A DNA stretch of 64,000 bases. Origin: a virus. Shown here in pieces: positions 1 through 10,081 of this stretch. The notes beneath the pieces are model-generated. The model saw only the letters and a program-made list of their open reading frames with translations. It did not search any database and had not been told where the DNA came from. A program made the translations under genes and the position numbers. The stretch covers positions 16,669 through 80,668 of IMG/VR virus record IMGVR_UViG_3300044970_002308; one strand, given 5' to 3'. Every line of letters starts with the position of its first letter. The stretch's first letter is position 1.

Positions 1-3000
1 CTGGATATTGTGTCGCTGTCTCTTGTTGTTGAATCCCGGCCTGCTTTTCCGCATCTTGCTTTTGATCCAATCCCCAACCTCCGCCAAATACTAAACCTCC
101 TTGATTATAGTACTGTACTCTTCCACCATTCGAGTATCCATTGTTAATAGATTTTAAAAGAGGTAGATTTTTTTGAGTAGCAGATCTATTGACAACAAAT
201 TCTCCTGGGGTCAACATAGCCGGTACTGTATCCGTCCCCTTTGGAGCAAAATTAATTAACTGACCCGCGGAAGCATATACAACACCTCCTCTTGCGAGCA
301 TCTCTGCCTCAGCTGCTGCTGGCTTCTTATCCTCCCTATTATTTTTAACAACAGTAATTAAATTTTTAATATTATCATTAATATCTTGCAGTTGCCTGCT
401 TTCAAAGTTTAATGAGACACCTCCGATAGCTGTAGCTAATTTAACAGCGGCGGTGTCAGAATTATTCTCCGCAATAAGCTGATTCAAGGCAGCTAACTGT
501 TCATTTGCAAATGCTTGTTCAGCTAGCGCTTCTCTATATATACCTATAGCTTCTGCCATTTGTGGATCGGCTTCTGGATTTCTTAAAGAATCTATCACTT
601 GCTGCATCATTGGCGAAGAGTTTATGCCAGATTCTCTAAGCATAGATTCTAGAACATTGGCCTTCATACCACTCTGCTTATCTCCGAGAAACGGCATGAT
701 CATGTTAAAAGCTTCTAGGCTGTCGCGTCTCTGGTCGGCATTGGTCCCAAAATTAGCCCGACCCTTCATATTGTTATCTAATCTAGCCAAGGCCTGATTA
801 AATTTATTAATTTCTGCTGGGGTGCTGGTGACCAATTTCTCAATGATGGCTACTCCAGCTTGTTGCTTCTGTTGAATCTCCGACATTTTATTTAACGCTG
901 CACTAGCAACAGTAGTGTTTTCGCTAAGGCCTTTAAGCGCATCGTATGACTCTCTTAACGCAACACTTGTTTCCCTCAGCCTTCCCTGCATCATCATAAA
1001 TTCGTCTTTACCAGAAAAACCCTTTTGAGCGGCGGCGTCGGATCTTGATTGTTGAGATTGTCTGGTCAATTCTAAATCTTGTATCTGTCTTCTAATATCT
1101 ACAGCAGATGTTGGGCCTCCGGTCTGAGACGCAGTTGCAGCTCTAGTGTCAGCCACTACGCTTTGTAATGATACTGTTTTACCTAAAACTCTATTAAGCT
1201 CATTTTGCCCAGAAACCAGGGTATCAGTAGCTCGTCTTAGCTTTTGATTACTATCAATTTGTAGATCTATCAATTGATTAGTTGTATTGGCATAATCGTT
1301 TAGTGCATTCTGCCAGTTTTCTAGAGCTCGTATCGCAGTTTCTTGAGCTCTCTTTGCACTGTCTACAACGTTTCCGAGTTGTGGAATTTTTTCTACCAAT
1401 TGACTAAAATCAATTTTATCATCCCCAGATTTCCTCATATCCTGTACGGCGCTCTTTACCTCGCCAGATAATTTAGTTGATAGGTCTGGTGGCAGCTCTA
1501 AGTCGTTTAAAGCTTTAAATATAGCTTGGTCTAATTTGATACCAACGGCCTCGTTACTTGCGGATGGATTATTTTTTAAAGTACTATTGATTGTAGATAA
1601 TAACGTATCCTCAAGTCTACCAGAAACCTGTAATATCCCTTTCATTGACTTAGCTTCGCTGCCGAACATAGAAGCTGCCTGGTCTACAGCTCCCGCATTC
1701 GCATTAGCCCCATAAGCTCTACTATTTTGCAATACGTTTATACTATCTAGCTTTACAGATCCTACCCTGGCAGATCCTGATAGTGCTGAGGTGGTGAGCT
1801 CTGCACTAGCGGTAAGCTTATCTAGCGCAAAAGCATTCGCCATAATAGACTGTTCCATATTTTGAAACATTCTCTCTAAGCTATTTTGTAAAACAATAGT
1901 AGACTTGCTAAGAGCTTCTAGATCCATCTCTTTTAGAGTTTGAGACTGAATTTCTCTGGCTTTAGCGTCTGCTACTGTCGCAATAGTACTATCTATGAGA
2001 GCTTTCTTTTTATTTTCTTCTAACGAAGTATTATTTTGTATAGTTAGAATTTGTTCTTGTAGCGCTGCGTCTGCAAGAGCTAAGCTTTTAGTGAAACCAG
2101 CAAAATCTTTGTCCGATTTGAGACCTTCAATAGAAGATCCTGATCTGATTTTACTTGTTATAAATTGTCTGGAGGCATCAGCCGCTCCGGTAAAATTCTT
2201 CGCTCTTTCTCTAGATAGTTCTGGTATATTTTGACTCATTGAAAACGCCCGGTTGGATTTAGCGTCTTCCCCACCAAACATCTCTGTAGAACGCAAATAT
2301 GCCATTATCCCTTGTTTATCCAATATTTGAGATCTTTCTGCTGCCGCTCGTTTCTCTGAGCTCGTACCATTATCGGCAGTGTCAAAAAAATTAAATAGTC
2401 CTCTTTTTACTGTTTGTGAGTCTGAGTCTGTGATAGCTTGGGCTTGTTTAGTGGCTTCTACTACATTTTTCTTGGCGTCTGTAGCAAATACGTTGTTCTT
2501 TATGTCTTTAGAGAATTTATCTAGGGACTTGGCTGCTGCCTCAAGCGTTTGCTCTAATTTATCTACCTTTAAACCTCTATTAAAATCATTTGCTGCATTT
2601 TCTGCGTCTGTAAATGCTTTAGCTAATCCTGCTGCTCCGGCTACTATACCAGCAGCTATGCCAACAGGACCCATAGAGGCAAGCATAGCTGCGCTACCAA
2701 TAGCTGTGCTACTACCAGATATCATAGCATTGTTCTTAGCCTGCTCTGCTGTTTTTGGGTCTGCTGTCGTAAACTGATCTGCGATCATTGGTATGGCAAA
2801 GGAAAGCCCCATAGCCGCATTTCCTATTTTACTACCTATACCTCCGCCAGCCGATCCTGCCATGCTATCTCTAAAAGCCTGACCTCGTAAACCTTGAGCC
2901 CTAGCATCTCTAGCCTGGGCCATCATATTTGCTCCTCTGCTGCCAGAAGGTATTAGTCCTCCTCCTGATCCGCCGCCAAAACCAGCAGACTTTTGTGCGG

Positions 3001-6000
3001 CCGTCGCCATTTTACTAATTCCCTGAGTAATTTTTTGAAATAGCGTTGGCTGTTGTTGTGCCGCAGTGGCGCTTTGTTTAGCAAAATTAGCAATACGAAT
3101 TCTAGCAGCAGCGTCATCAGCAGCGGCTTGTTGAGCAATCTGCATCTTAGCATTGATTTGCTGTACATAATTTTGTTGAGCATTTGCCGTTAATGATTGA
3201 TTAGCTCTAGCAAATACTTTGTTAGCTCTATCTTGAACCTTTTGTTTTTCTGCTGGATCGGACGCGGCATCGTATCTGTCTTTGAATCTTGCTGCTACTC
3301 TGTCTCTGAGGGAGCTTCTATCATTCGATAATTGAGTTCTCATCATTTGTTTTACTGAACCCGCTCCGCCAGCTCGTTCTCTGCCTAATACCGATTGAAC
3401 GGCTTCGTTTCTAGCATTATCTATAGCGCTAGGAGTTCTGGTAACAACACCCTTTTGGCCAGGCAGCAAAGGACCATAAGCATTAGTATCAACAGCTAAT
3501 CTTGTTCTAGAAGCTCTCCTTACAACCCTATTAGCTCTTTGATTGTCTCTATATTCTTTTTCTTTTGCTTGATCAAGAACGCCTCCGGTAGTAATATCCA
3601 CTCCTCTACCGGCTAACACATTCATACCTCTGTAACCAACGCTCTGAGATTGTTTTTTAAGACTCGCAGCCGTTTGTTGAGCCGCCTGAGACATAGACTC
3701 AATAGCTTTAGTTGCCTCGGCCAATGCTTTGGCAGCAGACATGCCCTGATCCATCAATTGTTTGGCTATTTGAACCCTACCCTGCCCTGACATAGCCATC
3801 TTAAGAGGAGAATCGGAACCTCTAGCAAATCTTTGTACTATTCCACCACTATGATATTTATTTAATGTATGAAGATTGCCATATCCTATAGCTTTTGCGG
3901 ATTTTCTATTAATAACATATTCCCCTTCCTGAGCCATGATGGGGACTTCTCCGCCAGAAGCCCTAGCTACTCTATTTATTCTAGGCCCTTTAGTTCTTAG
4001 TGCTTCAAGAGCGGGTAATTTGCTACCTCCTCTGGTAAATACCATATTTTGAACAGGTATACCGAATAATTGATTAATATGCTCAGCTAATCCAGGAGTT
4101 CTACTAGATTTACTAATTATAGATAAGTTTTTCGGCTGTATAACGCCCTTTTTGACTAGCTCTTGTAATTGTTTGCCAAATTGTGTTAATCTAGCACTTT
4201 GAGCATCTTTGATTCTTGCTTGGGGGTCTCTGAAATATTTGGTTAAAACCGCTTCTTTTTGTTCTGGAGTTTTTGCGCTTGCATATGCTGCATCTCCAGT
4301 GGTTCTTTGCAAAGTCCTATCATAATCAATAGCCCCTCCTCCATTACGTATTATTTCATATAATGGAGAACCAGGTTTCATACCAGGCATCGGCAACATA
4401 GATCCAGGAGCGTTGGGGAGATCGTCTACTAAAGGCATGCCTCCTTTAGCCATAGCTATAAAACCACCAAGAGCTCTAGATAATCTTTTAGTCCTTAACT
4501 TATCTCTACGACCTCTATCAAATTGTCCTTTTGTAAGTTTTCTTTTAGCCTGTTCTTTTGTTGCATCATTTGTGGCGTCTGTTAATGCTTTAGGATCTAC
4601 TCCAAAAAGGTTTGCTAATTTTTTACCTAATCCCATATTAAAATCAATAGCTTTTGATTTAGGATCATATGGAGCCCCAGCAACAGCCAATCCGCTCTCA
4701 AACATCAATCCAGATAAATTGGGTAACTGTTTAGTTAAAATTTCACTAATTCTTTTTTGGTCCGTAATAGGTGTTGTTCCGGCGGCTTTGGCAATAGCTT
4801 GACCTATTTGAGCTACTATGCTTTCTGATTGAGAACGTATAATATCTTCCACTTGTGTCGCTAGATCATTTGGTAGACTGCCGGTTTGCAGGGTCGCTGG
4901 GACCCCTCGTAATCTTTGTCTTCCTGTTTTATCTTTAAGTCCCGGAGTCGTAACGGTAGAAGAGGACGTATCGCCTCGTAGTCCAACAACGGCTAATTTT
5001 CTGTTTTTAGCCCTATTGGCAATATTCTCTTCGGATGTTTTGGTGATAGTTCTTTTTTCTTGTAGATCTTTAATGATCTTTGCTCTGGTCTGTTCAGACC
5101 CCTTTGCTCTTGGATCTAGAAAACGTCTAAGCTCTATAGGAATATTGACTCCTAGCCTTTCTGCTTCCTTAAGTAAATCAGCCTTACCCATGGCCTCCAA
5201 AGGCTTAGAGGTACCTCTGGCAAATTTTTGTATAAGACCTCCAGATGCAAAAGTTGAGCCGAAAGATTTTCCTAAAACCTTTTTAACAGCTGGGAGGGTT
5301 GTACGACCACCAACCTCTCTAGGATTGGTGAGCGCCTGGTACTGCATTAATTCATCCCACAAACTACCGACCTGAGTATTAATTTTAGATAAATATGGTT
5401 TAATATTCTTTTCCAGAATAAAGTCTAATTCTGAGTCTGATCTTAGAGTCTGAGGTACAGATCTAGACTTAACACCTCTCAACAAGGCCGTCTTAAGACC
5501 CTCAAGCTTTTTTGATGCAAGCAACTCTTTGAATATAACAGATGGTACGCCTCCATCGCCAAAAAGTTGTTCGGGGGATCTTTTTGAGATGTCTTCGACT
5601 AACTCTTTTTTAGTAACTCCAGTTTTTCCTGTCTTTCTTCTAAGTCTCTGATTTATTAACGTAGATATATTGGGTTCAAAATTAATTTGTCTTTCTGTTT
5701 TACCACTCACCACCTTTAGTGAACCGGTGCCTCTTTTTTTCGCTGCCATCGCCTCTCGATAACTAAGAGGAACTTTTGGTCCTATGTGAGTTCTTTGCGT
5801 CTCCTTGAGACCGGAAGAAGATCCTCCGCGGAATCTTTGCACAGAACCGCCGTATTGATAACCCGAAGACCCTAAAATACCTTCTGGTCCACCGAGTGCT
5901 TCCGTAGCCTTTTTTCTTATAACAAAACTACCTTCTGGAAGAGTAGTATAAAAACTATCGGTATTGCCAGATCCTGGAACCAATCCAACCTTACCTCCTT

Positions 6001-7738
6001 TGGCCATAGGTTTTCTGTCTGCATAATTCATTTTTCTTAATTTAGATACGCCTACTTCTTTAACCGCTTCAGGATATACCACGGCCTCTCCCGGCATCAA
6101 AGCAACTGGAACATCTACTGGTCCTCCTTTTTTATATCTACTTATATAACCCCCATAAGCATTTCTTCTAGGAGCAGCTGCTCCCCCAGCGTTGCCTCTA
6201 CGAAGACCTCCTATAAAACCAGAACCATATTGAGTCGCTACACTAGCTCCTCTAACGGCCATCATCAATCCAAGAATAGGCAAAACTCCTTTAACGCTAT
6301 CCGCTACTTGAATCAAACCACTAGCGAGCTGCAGCGCTCCCTTTGCCAGTGTCTGAAAAGTATCTGAGCCACCAATATCTCTTACAAGAGCAGTAAATTC
6401 TTCTCTTACTTTGGCTATCTGATTAGCCAGGGACAACTGGGCTGTTGCCGCGTCTGCCGCCAAAGACCCCTGCCCAGTCTGTGCTACCTTCAAAGCTTCC
6501 TGGGCTGTTCCGAATTGCTGAATTAATGGAATAACCTTACCGATCTGACGGAAGCCGCCAAGCTCCTCAACAATCTGAGAAAACTTTAAATCTCTCGGAT
6601 CTATTTGATTTAATCCTCTAGACAATAACTCAACAGCCTTATATGCTCCAACGAACTTGCCCTCTGCATCGGTTAGATTAACCCCGAATTCTTTCAGAGC
6701 CTCTATAGTTCCTCCTCTTTGAACTCTAGTAAAAATAGTACGTAAACCAGTAGCAATAGTTTCTGCGCTTTCACGAGTAGTGGCTCGTATACTAGTAAAT
6801 ACCGCTATAAACTCATTAAGGGCATCGGTACCCTGACTAACTCCATTACTAGCAGAAGCGAACACTCCACCAGTACGCTGAATAGCGGCTATAATATCGC
6901 TGGCTTCTACTGCGAATCTGGCAGCAACCGAGTTAACAGAGCCTAGCGCTTTTTCTAGATCAGACGCTCCAATGCCGAACTGTCTCATCAAAGCAATAGA
7001 GCCTTCCACCGTTTTATTCATATCATCAAAAGACGGAGCTAAAGCACTAAGAGCCAATGCTTTTAATGCTCTCTCGGTATCTTTGGCGCTTAAACCGGCC
7101 TGGGCTAATGTTGATGATACTTTGATAAGGTCTCCTGATGCTACTCCAAAATCAACAGATAATGACGTAATAGTATTCGATAGTCTCTTAAGACCATCTG
7201 CAGATTCGCCTGTAACCTGTTGCAGCTTAACGAATTCTTTATCAAACTCGATAAATGCGGCTATGCCTTTATTGATGGCTCCTGTAAAAGAAAATACGGC
7301 GCCGGTGGCTAAGCTAAATGCAGCAAATCTTCTAATAGCTAAGGCCGACTGTCTTCCGAACTCTTCCATTTCTGTTCTAGCAACATTTAACTGTCTGGCC
7401 GCTGTGGTGCTAGTAGCTCCGACTCTTTGTGTAGCGGTAACGACATTATTGAGCTGTCTTGGTAAATTAGCCACTCCGGCATTACCGACCGCCTGAGAAA
7501 AATCTCTAATAGCATTTGCAGCATTTCTGGCCGCTGTCTGAGTAGTGCCAAAAGTATTGTTAAGATTTCTTAAAGCAGCATTGAGCTGAGTAACATTGCG
7601 TGAGGCATTTTGGTCCAATCGTAAGTTCACATCTGCGGAAATTGACCCCAATTGTCTTCTAATATCAGATACAATATTTCTAACATTAGATGGTCCTCTT
7701 AAATTTAGCTGGGCTGTTAAATTAAACGATTGTGACAT
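1..7738 (-). CDS. Tail tape measure protein, C-terminus cut by window edge
   Basis: The frame is open from an ATG at 7738 to base 1, giving at least 2,579 residues. It sets tail length and is packed in the tube lumen. Residues about 70-330 match the TP901/PhageMin_Tail type core (alanine-rich helices, repeated TRESAETIATGL-like segments). Turns typical of tape measures recur: 'LMPGEAVVYPEAV' near residue 548, 'LPEGSFVIRKKA' near 590, 'AQEGEYVINRKSA' near 1265 and 'LTPGEFVVNRSA' near 2508. Three GG-hydrophobic-Q-[KR]F-x-[RG]G segments ('GGSVQRF', 'GGLIQKFARG', 'GGIVQRFARG') separate globular inserts. One insert has a HAD-like start, 'AIDYDRTL' (D1138, D1140). The C-terminal half is mostly predicted coiled coil with a Gly/Ala membrane-like stretch near residue 1640. 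There is no clear Shine-Dalgarno before the ATG. The gene follows the tail chaperone, as expected. The tape measure call is secure; the inserted domains are inference. Confidence 0.95.
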   Translation of the reverse strand, partial: MSQSFNLTAQLNLRGPSNVRNIVSDIRRQLGSISADVNLRLDQNASRNVTQLNAALRNLNNTFGTTQTAARNAANAIRDFSQAVGNAGVANLPRQLNNVVTATQRVGATSTTAARQLNVARTEMEEFGRQSALAIRRFAAFSLATGAVFSFTGAINKGIAAFIEFDKEFVKLQQVTGESADGLKRLSNTITSLSVDFGVASGDLIKVSSTLAQAGLSAKDTERALKALALSALAPSFDDMNKTVEGSIALMRQFGIGASDLEKALGSVNSVAARFAVEASDIIAAIQRTGGVFASASNGVSQGTDALNEFIAVFTSIRATTRESAETIATGLRTIFTRVQRGGTIEALKEFGVNLTDAEGKFVGAYKAVELLSRGLNQIDPRDLKFSQIVEELGGFRQIGKVIPLIQQFGTAQEALKVAQTGQGSLAADAATAQLSLANQIAKVREEFTALVRDIGGSDTFQTLAKGALQLASGLIQVADSVKGVLPILGLMMAVRGASVATQYGSGFIGGLRRGNAGGAAAPRRNAYGGYISRYKKGGPVDVPVALMPGEAVVYPEAVKEVGVSKLRKMNYADRKPMAKGGKVGLVPGSGNTDSFYTTLPEGSFVIRKKATEALGGPEGILGSSGYQYGGSVQRFRGGSSSGLKETQRTHIGPKVPLSYREAMAAKKRGTGSLKVVSGKTERQINFEPNISTLINQRLRRKTGKTGVTKKELVEDISKRSPEQLFGDGGVPSVIFKELLASKKLEGLKTALLRGVKSRSVPQTLRSDSELDFILEKNIKPYLSKINTQVGSLWDELMQYQALTNPREVGGRTTLPAVKKVLGKSFGSTFASGGLIQKFARGTSKPLEAMGKADLLKEAERLGVNIPIELRRFLDPRAKGSEQTRAKIIKDLQEKRTITKTSEENIANRAKNRKLAVVGLRGDTSSSTVTTPGLKDKTGRQRLRGVPATLQTGSLPNDLATQVEDIIRSQSESIVAQIGQAIAKAAGTTPITDQKRISEILTKQLPNLSGLMFESGLAVAGAPYDPKSKAIDFNMGLGKKLANLFGVDPKALTDATNDATKEQAKRKLTKGQFDRGRRDKLRTKRLSRALGGFIAMAKGGMPLVDDLPNAPGSMLPMPGMKPGSPLYEIIRNGGGAIDYDRTLQRTTGDAAYASAKTPEQKEAVLTKYFRDPQARIKDAQSARLTQFGKQLQELVKKGVIQPKNLSIISKSSRTPGLAEHINQLFGIPVQNMVFTRGGSKLPALEALRTKGPRINRVARASGGEVPIMAQEGEYVINRKSAKAIGYGNLHTLNKYHSGGIVQRFARGSDSPLKMAMSGQGRVQIAKQLMDQGMSAAKALAEATKAIESMSQAAQQTAASLKKQSQSVGYRGMNVLAGRGVDITTGGVLDQAKEKEYRDNQRANRVVRRASRTRLAVDTNAYGPLLPGQKGVVTRTPSAIDNARNEAVQSVLGRERAGGAGSVKQMMRTQLSNDRSSLRDRVAARFKDRYDAASDPAEKQKVQDRANKVFARANQSLTANAQQNYVQQINAKMQIAQQAAADDAAARIRIANFAKQSATAAQQQPTLFQKITQGISKMATAAQKSAGFGGGSGGGLIPSGSRGANMMAQARDARAQGLRGQAFRDSMAGSAGGGIGSKIGNAAMGLSFAIPMIADQFTTADPKTAEQAKNNAMISGSSTAIGSAAMLASMGPVGIAAGIVAGAAGLAKAFTDAENAANDFNRGLKVDKLEQTLEAAAKSLDKFSKDIKNNVFATDAKKNVVEATKQAQAITDSDSQTVKRGLFNFFDTADNGTSSEKRAAAERSQILDKQGIMAYLRSTEMFGGEDAKSNRAFSMSQNIPELSRERAKNFTGAADASRQFITSKIRSGSSIEGLKSDKDFAGFTKSLALADAALQEQILTIQNNTSLEENKKKALIDSTIATVADAKAREIQSQTLKEMDLEALSKSTIVLQNSLERMFQNMEQSIMANAFALDKLTASAELTTSALSGSARVGSVKLDSINVLQNSRAYGANANAGAVDQAASMFGSEAKSMKGILQVSGRLEDTLLSTINSTLKNNPSASNEAVGIKLDQAIFKALNDLELPPDLSTKLSGEVKSAVQDMRKSGDDKIDFSQLVEKIPQLGNVVDSAKRAQETAIRALENWQNALNDYANTTNQLIDLQIDSNQKLRRATDTLVSGQNELNRVLGKTVSLQSVVADTRAATASQTGGPTSAVDIRRQIQDLELTRQSQQSRSDAAAQKGFSGKDEFMMMQGRLRETSVALRESYDALKGLSENTTVASAALNKMSEIQQKQQAGVAIIEKLVTSTPAEINKFNQALARLDNNMKGRANFGTNADQRRDSLEAFNMIMPFLGDKQSGMKANVLESMLRESGINSSPMMQQVIDSLRNPEADPQMAEAIGIYREALAEQAFANEQLAALNQLIAENNSDTAAVKLATAIGGVSLNFESRQLQDINDNIKNLITVVKNNREDKKPAAAEAEMLARGGVVYASAGQLINFAPKGTDTVPAMLTPGEFVVNRSATQKNLPLLKSINNGYSNGGRVQYYNQGGLVFGGGWGLDQKQDAEKQAGIQQQETATQYP

Positions 7739-7761
7739 AATATTTTATACAATTGGAGGAT

Positions 7762-7806
7762 AATAAAAAACAAAATCCCTAGAATCAATAAAAGACGCTA
7801 GGGATT
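7762..7806 (-). terminator. Intrinsic terminator between chaperone and tape measure genes
   Basis: On the minus strand a perfect 9-bp stem (AATCCCTAG / CTAGGGATT, arms at 7798-7806 and 7774-7782) is followed by TTTGTTTTTTATTA. It lies after the chaperone stop at 7839 and before the tape measure start at 7738. It probably attenuates read-through from the tube operon, lowering tape measure relative to tube protein. Confidence 0.7.
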
Positions 7807-7838
7807 CTGAATGAAAACTATCTGATAGCAACAAAGAA

Positions 7839-8723
7839 TTATGTGGTAGACTCTGTGTTTTCTGTTGATGACTGATCTGTAGTCTTGTCAGATTCAGTAT
7901 TTGGTTCTTGTTTATCATTGTTTGCTTCGTCCAAAATGACAGGATTTCCATTTTCATCTAAAAACGGTTGAGGGTCAACAACATAATCACCATCTTTATC
8001 TACCTTATTGCCGAACTTATCTACAAAATTGCCTTCTTCATCAATAAATCTACCGTCTTCATTGACTAGCCTGCCTTCCGCGTCTATCAGTCTTCCTTTT
8101 TTGTCCACTAGTCTTAATTTATCATCAACAAATCTATACTTTTTAAGGAACTTATTTTCTGGCAAGTTAGATTCATAATCGTTATCCAAACCATATAACA
8201 TATTAGCCAAATTCTGGGCGGCCAATATTGCCACCTCTTCTGTGGCTCTATTCATATAGTCTTCCAAGCTAGAAAAAACAGTCTCTTTGGTATCATTATA
8301 CACCACGCATGATGATACTAAATAATTAAATCTAGCATTATCTGCCTGTCCTTCTGCACTATGGTTATCTAAAGAGGTTCGTACGCTTATTAAATCTCTG
8401 ATTTCGTCTCTAATAACCTTCATGCGAATGGCAAGATCCTTAGCTTCATTTAGGCCAAATCCGCCCTTAGCTAGTTTCTTTTCGCCCTCTAGTAGCTCCT
8501 TTTGAAGCTCGTTAAACTTCTTTTGCTTTTCAGCATTCCATAGTCCCTGATCTTCTAGTAAGTCATCGAGCTTGGCCCGAACCACGCTCTTGCTCTTTAT
8601 AGCGTCTGTAAAGGCCTGGTTATAAACCTTTTGAGCTTCTCTCTGGTCATTTAAAGAAGGGGTACGAACCAGTACTTCTCTATCACTATCGTTGATCTTA
8701 ACCTTAAAAGTTTTAGTTTTCAT
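7839..8723 (-). CDS. Putative tail assembly chaperone
   Basis: Length 294 residues. The start chosen is the ATG at 8723 (MKTKTFKVKI), because GGAGATAG sits 8 bases upstream; an in-frame ATG at 8738 lacks a site. Its position directly before the tape measure gene is where tail chaperones (lambda gpG class) sit. The N-terminal part is a compact alpha/beta and helical region with an internal charged helix (residues 50-110). Residues about 205-270 form tandem imperfect repeats of 'GRLIDAEGRLVNEDGRFID' type (VDxxGxhIDxxG). The tail is acidic and Ser/Thr-rich. The repeat looks like an acidic, possibly metal-binding, extended region. The chaperone role rests on position and general form, not on strong motif identity. 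The reading frame shows no obvious programmed slip site. Confidence 0.65.
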   Translation of the reverse strand: MKTKTFKVKINDSDREVLVRTPSLNDQREAQKVYNQAFTDAIKSKSVVRAKLDDLLEDQGLWNAEKQKKFNELQKELLEGEKKLAKGGFGLNEAKDLAIRMKVIRDEIRDLISVRTSLDNHSAEGQADNARFNYLVSSCVVYNDTKETVFSSLEDYMNRATEEVAILAAQNLANMLYGLDNDYESNLPENKFLKKYRFVDDKLRLVDKKGRLIDAEGRLVNEDGRFIDEEGNFVDKFGNKVDKDGDYVVDPQPFLDENGNPVILDEANNDKQEPNTESDKTTDQSSTENTESTT

Positions 8724-9027
8724 TGCTGCTATCTCCATCTTTAAAATAGAATTTATATCGATACGGATGTTTGTGTTTATCTTGCTTGCCAGAGCTATAC
8801 AAATAATTCCCCAAATCGTCTAAAGCTGATCTCAACTGATTATTACCATTATTCAAAACTTGATTTCTGGTGTTTTCCCAAATTGTCCAAAATCTTTCGG
8901 CCTCATCAGAATCCTCTTCTGTATTCCATAAATGACCAAAATTCTCTTCGAATCTGGCCAAAGCCCCTATCATAGTAGTTTGTATTCTTTTCTCTATAGA
9001 TTTGATTAGCTCTTGTTTATTTTTCAT
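8713..9027 (-). CDS. Small tail-region protein of unknown function
   Basis: Length 104 residues, mostly helical and charged, with no signal peptide and no recognised domain. It overlaps the chaperone start by 11 bases and lies 12 bases after the preceding gene, so it is co-translated in the tube-to-tape-measure operon. Residues 34-60 ('NTEEDSDEAERFWTIWE') are acidic and aromatic. Its place between the tube and tape measure genes suggests a tail assembly role, possibly a second chaperone subunit. That is inference from context only. Confidence 0.7.
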   Translation of the reverse strand: MKNKQELIKSIEKRIQTTMIGALARFEENFGHLWNTEEDSDEAERFWTIWENTRNQVLNNGNNQLRSALDDLGNYLYSSGKQDKHKHPYRYKFYFKDGDSSNEN

Positions 9028-9039
9028 AAAAACTTTCTC

Positions 9040-10077
9040 TTATTGTTTACGCATGCTTTGTGCTTTTGTAATTAAGTCTCTCTGTACATCCGGCAAATTA
9101 AAATCTTCTACTTCCGATCCTTTATTGCTATTGATATATCCTAGTTTTTCCTGTAATACAAATTTTGATTGATCGGTATTTAGATCTAATACCTTTCCAA
9201 TATCCTGTTCGTCCGTCATTAAAAAAACTTCAGAAGCATTCTCTATCTTAGCGTTTTTGTTTCCTAATTTTTGTTTTTTAGCCTGTTCATTATTCTTCTT
9301 TTGGATAATCATCCATCCATCCAGCATATCGTCATCTTCTATAACAATATCTTCTGGACATTCTGGATGCTCATATATACTGTCATACATTCTACTAATA
9401 TTTAATAAAGACCTTTGTTCATCTGTCAAGTCTATAGTATACTTACAAAATATCGATGTTTTATTCCCACAATTCCAATAAGATTTCCATAAAGCGCTTC
9501 TGGCTATGGACTTATAATCTGATACAGAGAGTACATAGGAATTAATTTCGTTTACTATATTATTAAAATGAACATACGAGGCTGAGTCTTTGGGCGAATT
9601 AGAAAAAACCCTTTTATTATTTTTATATAAAGTTGAACATATTATATATTCGTTCTTTATAGAGCTGGCATATCCTTCTAGGGTATTGGCCTGAAAATTT
9701 AGTTTGGTGTTGCTTATTTTATTTATTTCTTTATGAGTTGTTTTAATTTTTTTTCTATTATTCTCGGTTTCTTTAGTCTTTAATCTATCAGTATATAGGT
9801 CAACTTTTAACGCATCTAATTTATTCTCTAGCTGTTTGATCAAATTATCTGTATTCATATGCCAAACGCCTAACGATATCATAGTCGGAATAAGATTCTC
9901 TTCTCTAATCCAATTATGAAATTTTTCTTCATTAATTATATTATTATATAACAACTCTGCTTTATATCTTATCTCTTTGGATGGAGACCTTAGTTCGTAC
10001 TGCTCTCCACCATAATAAAAAAATAGGGCCCCAGTAAAAATTCTATATAAAGATAAAGCAATATCCGCATCAATCAT
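9040..10077 (-). CDS. Conserved tail-module protein (DDDMLDGW motif)
   Basis: Length 345 residues. I recall no named domain. The segment 'EHPECPEDIVIEDDDMLDGW' (about residues 237-256) resembles a motif present in proteins encoded before the tape measure gene in uncultured marine tailed phages. The N-terminus is 'DADIALSLYRIFTGALFFYY' and a Lys-rich coiled coil follows (residues 80-125). The ATG at 10077 lies 4 bases after the stop of a 47-residue gene, so translation is probably coupled. The role is probably tail assembly; it could be a chaperone or a tape-measure partner. The gene is certain, the function is not. Confidence 0.75.
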   Translation of the reverse strand: MIDADIALSLYRIFTGALFFYYGGEQYELRSPSKEIRYKAELLYNNIINEEKFHNWIREENLIPTMISLGVWHMNTDNLIKQLENKLDALKVDLYTDRLKTKETENNRKKIKTTHKEINKISNTKLNFQANTLEGYASSIKNEYIICSTLYKNNKRVFSNSPKDSASYVHFNNIVNEINSYVLSVSDYKSIARSALWKSYWNCGNKTSIFCKYTIDLTDEQRSLLNISRMYDSIYEHPECPEDIVIEDDDMLDGWMIIQKKNNEQAKKQKLGNKNAKIENASEVFLMTDEQDIGKVLDLNTDQSKFVLQEKLGYINSNKGSEVEDFNLPDVQRDLITKAQSMRKQ

Positions 10078-10081
10078 TTAT

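Noticed and set aside
6972-7496. Plus-strand frames of 100-174 codons within the tape measure gene
   Set aside because: They are antisense shadows of an Ala/Leu-rich coding sequence and lack start signals and protein-like features.
7745-7957. Overlapping frame at the end of the chaperone gene, as in G/GT programmed frameshifting
   Set aside because: The frame is +1 (or -2) to the chaperone, runs through the terminator hairpin and encodes no chaperone-like or acidic extension. I see no clear slip sequence.
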